A DNA stretch of 64,000 nt from Notospermus geniculatus (taxonomy: Eukaryota > Nemertea > Pilidiophora > Heteronemertea > Lineidae): the NCBI GenBank assembly GCA_002633025.1, contig NMRB01000640.1, forward strand, positions 53,582-117,581. Direction: 5' to 3'. Of the stretch, positions 59,279-64,000 are shown one piece after another; within the stretch, counting starts at the first letter, position 1; each line of letters opens with the position of its first letter. The position numbers and the translations under genes were made by a program. The notes beneath the pieces are model-generated. The model saw nothing but the letters and a program-made list of their open reading frames with translations, ran no database searches and was not told where the DNA came from.

Positions 59279-61609
59279 CTAGGCACTGGCCGTCGTACCC
59301 AGCCCGTTGCGGTTTAACGCCTGAGCAGCCGTTCCTGGTGACTCCGGCATGCCTGATCTTTGGCTATCAGCGGAGGAACTTCGCTCCCTGCGTGTGGGGC
59401 ACTCCCTAGCGAAATGGCCGTATCCTTGGCAGCGGTAACACTGAACACCGCTCAGGCCCGCGCGGGTGGGGGAAGCCGCTGGCGAGACCAGTTTTTTCTT
59501 GGCAGGTGCTTCTGGCCTGGGTAATCGCTGCTCCAGGGACTCCACCTTCTTCCTCAAGGTTTCCACTTCCGAGGTAGTCTGCACTGTCCTCACATCATCG
59601 TCCCAAGACACCTGCCTCTGACGAGACTCCCTGTCTCTCTTGTGTCCAAAAATGGCCGCGGAATTATTTTGGACCTCCTTCACGTACTTGATGGCCTTGC
59701 GGAGGGTGACGGGCTTCTGGTACATAGCCTGCAGGGCTGCAGGCTTATCTTTTATTCCTTCCAGGAAGTACTCTGCCGCGTCCTGCTCCGTCGGGTAACC
59801 GGGATCCCTATGGTGAGCGTCCTGCACGAGGAACAATACCCGCTGCCCAAACTCCTCAAGCGACTCTCCCTCCCTCTGGACAATGCCTCGCAACTTCCTC
59901 TTGGCTGCCGCTGGAGCATTTCGCGTACCGAAACGGCCTTGCAAACGTTTTTTCAACTCCTTGAAGTTCCTACACTCCAGACGATTGGCATAAAGTGCCG
60001 CTTGTCCCCGCAGACTTTGGTGGAGCCTCTTGAACTTTTTCCGCTCGCTCCAAGAGCCGGCCCTCGCGATCCTCTTAAACTGTAAAATAAAGCCATCCCA
60101 CAGGTCTCCGGACTCCCCCTTGAAAATAGGCATCTTTGGAGGTGGTGGGCTTTTGCTTCTTCTCTTCCTCCCCCTCCTCCTGCCGCCGTCGGAACTTCCT
60201 GACGACTCCGTTTCCTCACTAGTTGAGGACGAGGATGAGTCTTCACTCGAATCCGACGAAGGAGGTCGCGCCCTCTTCTTCTTGTTCCTCTTCTTCTGAG
60301 ACCTTGGAAGGGAAGACCCGCCACCATCCTTCCGTGAACCCCTCCTCCTCTCTTCCGGGGAATCATCTTCACTTCCCTCCCTGTCCGAGGAGGGATGACG
60401 AGGTTTCGGCTTATCCTCTGACCTTTTCCTTTCCGGCGTACGGCGGTCGGCTCTACCTCTTCCGTGTCGCCTCGAGTCACTGGCATCCCTGCCGGTCGGC
60501 CGAGATTTCTCCTGACCCGTAGCCCTATCATCCTGGAGGCCTCCGCGACCCGAACGCGGATGATAGCGAGCATCTGGGGGCATGACATTGGTCAACCTCA
60601 GTTCATCCAAGATGCTTTGGTCGCGGGGTGTCTTGGTTACCTTGGGCTTGGCGGCCATGACATCAGAGGGTGTAACCGCCTTGTCGGAGAACTCTTCCTC
60701 ATAAGAGTGCACCTCCCCCTTTACATCTTCGGTCTTGCTCTCGCGCTCCGGTCTCGTCTTCATGGCGAAGGGCTCACGGCTCCGCTGGAGTTCTTTCTTC
60801 AGGGATTCAATCTCCTCTTCCCTCTGGTGGAGCGCTTGCTGGAGGGTTTGGTATTCGTCCTTCAATTGAGTGTGCTCCCACTCGACGGAAGACACTTTTG
60901 ATCGGAGCTCCCTGTTCTCCGCACGCTGACGGTCCAAGTTCTTCCTGGTGGCCTGAAACGACATATTGAGCCCGTTCTGGTCTTCCTCCGCGCGGTATAA
61001 ATCTTCCTGAAGGCTCTCCACCTCGGCTGACAGCTGTCGGACCTCTTGTTGGAGGTGACGTCTCTTGTCCTTTGACGTCGACAACTCCAATTGGTACTTG
61101 GCCACATCCCTATGTGCCTTCCTCAGATCAACCCCCCGATCGGAGAGTTGGGTTGTCAAATCCCGGATCCTGGCCAAAAGATCAGAACGCCGCGCCCTGT
61201 CGCCCTTTGTTCCTCCAGACTCCGGACCACTGTCACCTGGGTCTTCGCTGTCGGCAGAATTGACGTCCTCCTCCCAGGAATCGGGAACCTTTGTAGAAGT
61301 AAGCTCCGCTGTCGTTTCAATCTCAGCTGGGGGCTTGGGGGTTTCCTTCTCCCCGGTCGCACCAGCGGCGCTGCTGGGCGGGGCAGGACTGGTGGGCGTC
61401 GTCTTGGGAACATCAAAGGTGATTCGGCCCGAGGCAGCCCATTCTTTCCATAGCTCGAGGGGTGGGCCATCGACGACCGTTTCAATATTCGACAAGGCCA
61501 GGGTCATGTTGGTGCGGGCAGCCAAGATTTTCCGTGCCCTGGCGTCCCCAATTCCGGACAGGGACTTCAATTCATCCGAGGAAGCTGAGTTGATGTTCAC
61601 GGGATCCAT
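59279..61609 (-). CDS. gag: Ty3/gypsy Gag with N-terminal helix-hairpin-helix
   Basis: A structural polyprotein of about 776 residues, long for a Ty3 Gag (usually 300-500). The first ATG is at 61609; five more codons upstream are open. Residues about 4-32 (VNINSASSDELKSLSGIG, then ARARKILAAR) fit a ComEA/HhH_3-type helix-hairpin-helix, a DNA-binding fold. A long coiled coil follows (about 140-300), then a Ser/Arg/Lys-rich low-complexity region (about 370-490). Next is the retrotransposon capsid region (from MPIFKGESGDLWDGFILQF to about 660). A CCHC zinc knuckle (CYRCQGYGHFAREC, C-x2-C-x4-H-x4-C) lies near residue 730. It ends in TAG, with pol open in the -1 frame across the stop. The coiled coil probably drives particle assembly; the HhH is unexpected. 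Confidence 0.88.
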   Translation of the reverse strand: MDPVNINSASSDELKSLSGIGDARARKILAARTNMTLALSNIETVVDGPPLELWKEWAASGRITFDVPKTTPTSPAPPSSAAGATGEKETPKPPAEIETTAELTSTKVPDSWEEDVNSADSEDPGDSGPESGGTKGDRARRSDLLARIRDLTTQLSDRGVDLRKAHRDVAKYQLELSTSKDKRRHLQQEVRQLSAEVESLQEDLYRAEEDQNGLNMSFQATRKNLDRQRAENRELRSKVSSVEWEHTQLKDEYQTLQQALHQREEEIESLKKELQRSREPFAMKTRPERESKTEDVKGEVHSYEEEFSDKAVTPSDVMAAKPKVTKTPRDQSILDELRLTNVMPPDARYHPRSGRGGLQDDRATGQEKSRPTGRDASDSRRHGRGRADRRTPERKRSEDKPKPRHPSSDREGSEDDSPEERRRGSRKDGGGSSLPRSQKKRNKKKRARPPSSDSSEDSSSSSTSEETESSGSSDGGRRRGRKRRSKSPPPPKMPIFKGESGDLWDGFILQFKRIARAGSWSERKKFKRLHQSLRGQAALYANRLECRNFKELKKRLQGRFGTRNAPAAAKRKLRGIVQREGESLEEFGQRVLFLVQDAHHRDPGYPTEQDAAEYFLEGIKDKPAALQAMYQKPVTLRKAIKYVKEVQNNSAAIFGHKRDRESRQRQVSWDDDVRTVQTTSEVETLRKKVESLEQRLPRPEAPAKKKLVSPAASPTRAGLSGVQCYRCQGYGHFARECPTRRERSSSADSQRSGMPESPGTAAQALNRNGLGTTASA

Positions 61610-62314
61610 GTTAGGGGCGGACACGATTCAAGGGAAGACCTAGTTTAACGCTAGGCGGGAACCAGCGTAGGCCTAATTACGAAATTCCCAAATTGTGACT
61701 TAAACGGGCACCGGATTAACCAGTGGCAATTAATCTGTAGGCCTAACGCCGAACTTAATTATGTACACCCACGTACTAAGTACAGACCCGGCATAGGCTA
61801 TATGCGATTTAAATGACACGTACAGGCTCACGCAGAGCTGCCGTGAACCCGGTTGCCCCACACCCGGAAGGCAAGCCAGAATCACACCCACACCCCCTTT
61901 AAAAAAAACCAAAGTATACGCTACAGAAACTACAAAATTGCCTTTTAACTTGTCAATTAAAAGCAAGGCAAGGCCTATCCTATGAATGATTAAGCCTACC
62001 TAGGCTCAAACCCAGAGAATTCACACAATAAAAATGCAGTGAACTCACACAACGTAGGCCTACTCACTACTACTAGGTGATAAGTGCAGAAAAATGTCAA
62101 AAAACGGACTGAAATCACGCACAAAATGCAGTGAAAACGCAACCAGAATATTTAGAATTGAAATCGCACAGGAATGCTGCGAAAACATCTAGTTGAAACT
62201 CCCGCCAAACTAACACAACGTTGCTACGCAGTTAACAAACAAGATGGCGGCTATTCTCCCGGCAAAATTGAATCTTCGTTCCTCAAGAAGAATCTTCTTA
62301 AAATGGCCTTTCAA

Positions 62315-62334
62315 CGTTTTAGCCTCGTCGCCAA
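62315..62334 (-). promoter_or_regulatory. Candidate primer-binding site
   Basis: On the element strand TTGGCGACGAGGCTAAAACG directly follows the LTR terminus ending CGTTTACA. TGG at the start fits the CCA end of a tRNA. The tRNA species is not identified. Confidence 0.5.
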
Positions 62335-62354
62335 TGTAAACGAGAGTGACCGAC

Positions 62355-62860
62355 TCACCTAGCTGTAGTTTCGGGCCAAGGGTAGTCTTCTTGAAGCCGT
62401 ACTCTTCCAGGCAGTGAGCTTCCAATAAGGGGTCACACGGGGATCCGCACTCTTCGGTGGTCGTCAGGCAAAAAGGCACTCTCGCTTTCTCGCAACGCCG
62501 GTCGTTTCCTCCGTTCCCCGTCGGCGGCGCTGCATCGATCACAGGCATCAGTCATGCGAACAAGTCCGATCGCTACCACAATACACTCCCATGTGGAACA
62601 AACCATGTTAAAATTGGCCCAGTGGTATTTGAAATATTCAAGCTATCATGTAGAGCTAAACTTTTGTCAAAGACTGTACATGTTCCGTTCCGTCAAAAAT
62701 AACTATTCCGTTCCGGGGATAATAACTACCCAAAAATGTGTCCGAGAGATTGATATTACATCTACTACTGCGTGATAAGCGGTAGATCGAGGGCATTAGT
62801 GGAATTTATTTCCCCGCATACGGTGAAAAACTATTGTAGAGGCGGGAATGCGTCCGAAAG
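62355..62860. other. Putative 5' LTR interior and flank
   Basis: If 62335 is the LTR border, U5/R sequence should lie here, but no second copy is found in the window, so the extent cannot be set. Confidence 0.35.
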
Positions 62861-62938
62861 GCATTACCTGTACGGGCCCTAAAAATGTGTTTAAGTTAAG
62901 GAAGAACAACCCATTTTTAGGGCCCGTACAGGTAATGC
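62861..62938. mobile_element. Perfect 27-base-stem hairpin
   Basis: GCATTACCTGTACGGGCCCT and AAAAATG are exactly mirrored as CATTTTTAGGGCCCGTACAG and GTAATGC around a 24-base loop. A young miniature foldback or a terminus of a larger element. Confidence 0.75.
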
Positions 62939-63481
62939 TTTTTCACGCCGCCGCAGGCACGGGGTATCTGCTTTTTATACGCCCGTCGCAGACGGGCCGT
63001 ATTATGTTATGGCCCTGTCGTGCGTCGTGTGTCGTGCGTCCGAGCAATAACTCAAGAATCGCTTGAGATATCAGTCTCATTTTTTAATCGTAGTAAGAAC
63101 AGGGGACTGGTAAGGTTGAGTTCGATTTCCGGCCATTTTCGACTCACGGCTTGGCCACCAGGTGGCAGAAACCGAAAACACAAAAAGTGCAATAACTCCT
63201 GAACTAATGACTAGATCTTCTCCAAATTTTTATCATAGGTGTTGTAATTGAGGACGCTTGTCTTCGGTTTGGTTTCCCGGCAACGCCGGAGTGCGGCGAC
63301 GACAACAACGCTTGTGGGGACACGTCGACATGAGAATGAGATAAACATTGTATAAACGTCAGAAGAAAACGAAATAAACCGATTTAATATGAACATCAGC
63401 GTATTCAAAGTCACTCAAGAACATAAATTGGTAAACAGAGCGTAGTTCCGAAGAAAAAATAAACAAAGTTAAGGTCGAAAA
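62939..63481. other. Non-coding leader-like DNA before the last ORF
   Basis: TATACGCCCGTCGCAGACGG and short GTCGTGCGTC repeats near 63025 look transposon-like. GTTTGGTTTCCCGGCAACGC near 63275 could be part of an LTR or leader, but no second copy confirms this. Confidence 0.35.
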
Positions 63482-64000
63482 ATGGAAGAAAAAGACCCGG
63501 AAAGTGACAGACGTCAAGAAACGCCCCCCACCACCCAGCATGCATATGCAAATGCACAGCGCAATGAACACGCCGATGCACACAAAGACACATCAGCAGC
63601 ACCGCATGACGGGGCTGAAGCGGATGAAGGCGAGGCGAGTGACCAAGATGTATATGTAGCCCTACGAACACTGAGGGCTGAAAAGGCAAAATTGAAATCG
63701 CAATTTACCAGATCCAGGAGGAAACTAGTCCAACTGGTGGATGCGGCGATGTTATCAGAAATCACCGACACAGCAGAAAAGATCCACCAGGCAGCAGAGA
63801 CGATGGGCGAAAACCAACAGAAGGCACTAGAAAACATGTCAGAATTGTCACACGAATTGCTCGAAAATGGTGACCTAGATGATTTTGACAAGCTGTGCAC
63901 CGAAATGGAAAAGTTGGAAGAGGAGTTGTCAGAGGCGGAGGAAGCGGTTGATGAGTTTAGAAAACTGATGAGGAAGAATAGGCCTACTTGCCAGAAACGA
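63482..64000 (+). CDS. Partial ORF, coiled-coil, possibly retroelement Gag
   Basis: From the ATG at 63482 the frame is open for 173 codons and runs off the window. The first 55 residues are polar and low in complexity (Ala, His, Asp, Glu). Next comes a basic-amphipathic helix (LRTLRAEKAKLKSQFTRSRR) followed by a long acidic coiled coil (AEKIHQAAETMGENQQKALE; EMEKLEEELSEAEEAVDEF). The R-x-x-K-x-x-F/L-T-R-x-R-x-K-L pattern is what I associate with the start of Gag-like regions of BEL/Pao and some Ty3 elements, which is tentative. No zinc knuckle or catalytic motif is reached before the edge. Opposite-strand frames here are shadows. Confidence 0.5.
   Translation, partial: MEEKDPESDRRQETPPTTQHAYANAQRNEHADAHKDTSAAPHDGAEADEGEASDQDVYVALRTLRAEKAKLKSQFTRSRRKLVQLVDAAMLSEITDTAEKIHQAAETMGENQQKALENMSELSHELLENGDLDDFDKLCTEMEKLEEELSEAEEAVDEFRKLMRKNRPTCQKR

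Larger units (their letters stand above)
53743..62354 (-). mobile_element. Ty3/gypsy LTR retrotransposon (minus strand)
   Basis: Gag, pol and a third ORF lie in the order expected on the minus strand. At the 5' side the putative LTR end (TGTAAACGAGAGTGACCGAC on the plus strand, 62335-62354) directly abuts a primer-binding-site candidate that reads TTGGCGACGAGGCTAAAACG on the element strand. The first 20 bases recur at 53743-53762 with one ambiguous base, in the place expected for the 3' LTR terminus. Beyond those 20 bases the two ends do not match, so the LTRs are not delimited and one side may be misassembled. Long ORFs argue for recent activity, but a 554-base N run hides the integrase core. 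Confidence 0.8.

Overview
This is eukaryotic, animal-type DNA. There are no operons and no ribosome binding sites. Coding density is very low, many short transposon relics are present, and the few recognisable genes are animal families: an intronless class A GPCR, an exon of an ANF-receptor-type ligand-binding domain, and a Ty3/gypsy LTR retrotransposon. The tRNA-derived SINEs, frequent TACATGTA-type words and the density of foldback MITEs suggest a marine invertebrate. I cannot name the phylum from sequence alone. Single-base Ns and one 554-base N run show this is a draft assembly.

Layout. 0-17 kb is intergenic DNA packed with MITEs, SINEs and simple arrays (an AAGAAC-type array at 14 kb, a 21-bp minisatellite at 15.5-16.9 kb). 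At 18.06-18.67 kb lies a signal-peptide-bearing exon of a receptor ectodomain, preceded by a 126-bp tandem duplication. 19-30 kb is again nested repeats, including a stack of four abutting elements at 23.7-24.2 kb and a mariner-like element at 27.1 kb that interrupts a short reading frame. 30.88-40.51 kb is a direct tandem duplication of a roughly 5-kb unit whose two copies carry different insertions, so several insertions can be polarised against an empty site. 41-50 kb holds elements with 9-bp target duplications (Mutator-like), giant foldbacks and a nest of at least three levels. A peptide-type GPCR is encoded on the minus strand at 51.3-52.4 kb. From about 53.7 to 62.4 kb lies a minus-strand Ty3/gypsy element with gag, pol (integrase core lost in the N run) and a third zinc-finger ORF. 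The window ends inside a plus-strand acidic coiled-coil reading frame that may be another retroelement gag.

How it fits together. There is no pathway here. The interest lies in the transposon community and in the reconstructable order of insertion. Nested copies and the tandem duplication give empty sites that reveal target duplications: TA (several families), TTAA (a large TTAAAGG-ended group, sometimes head to tail sharing a single TTAA), 9 bp (families H and M), and an unusual palindromic pentamer CCAGG/CCTGG (family B, element F, probably R). The last group is the best candidate for something not well described. The local family letters (B, C, E, G, H, K, M, N, O, P, Q and so on) are mine and are used only for cross-reference.
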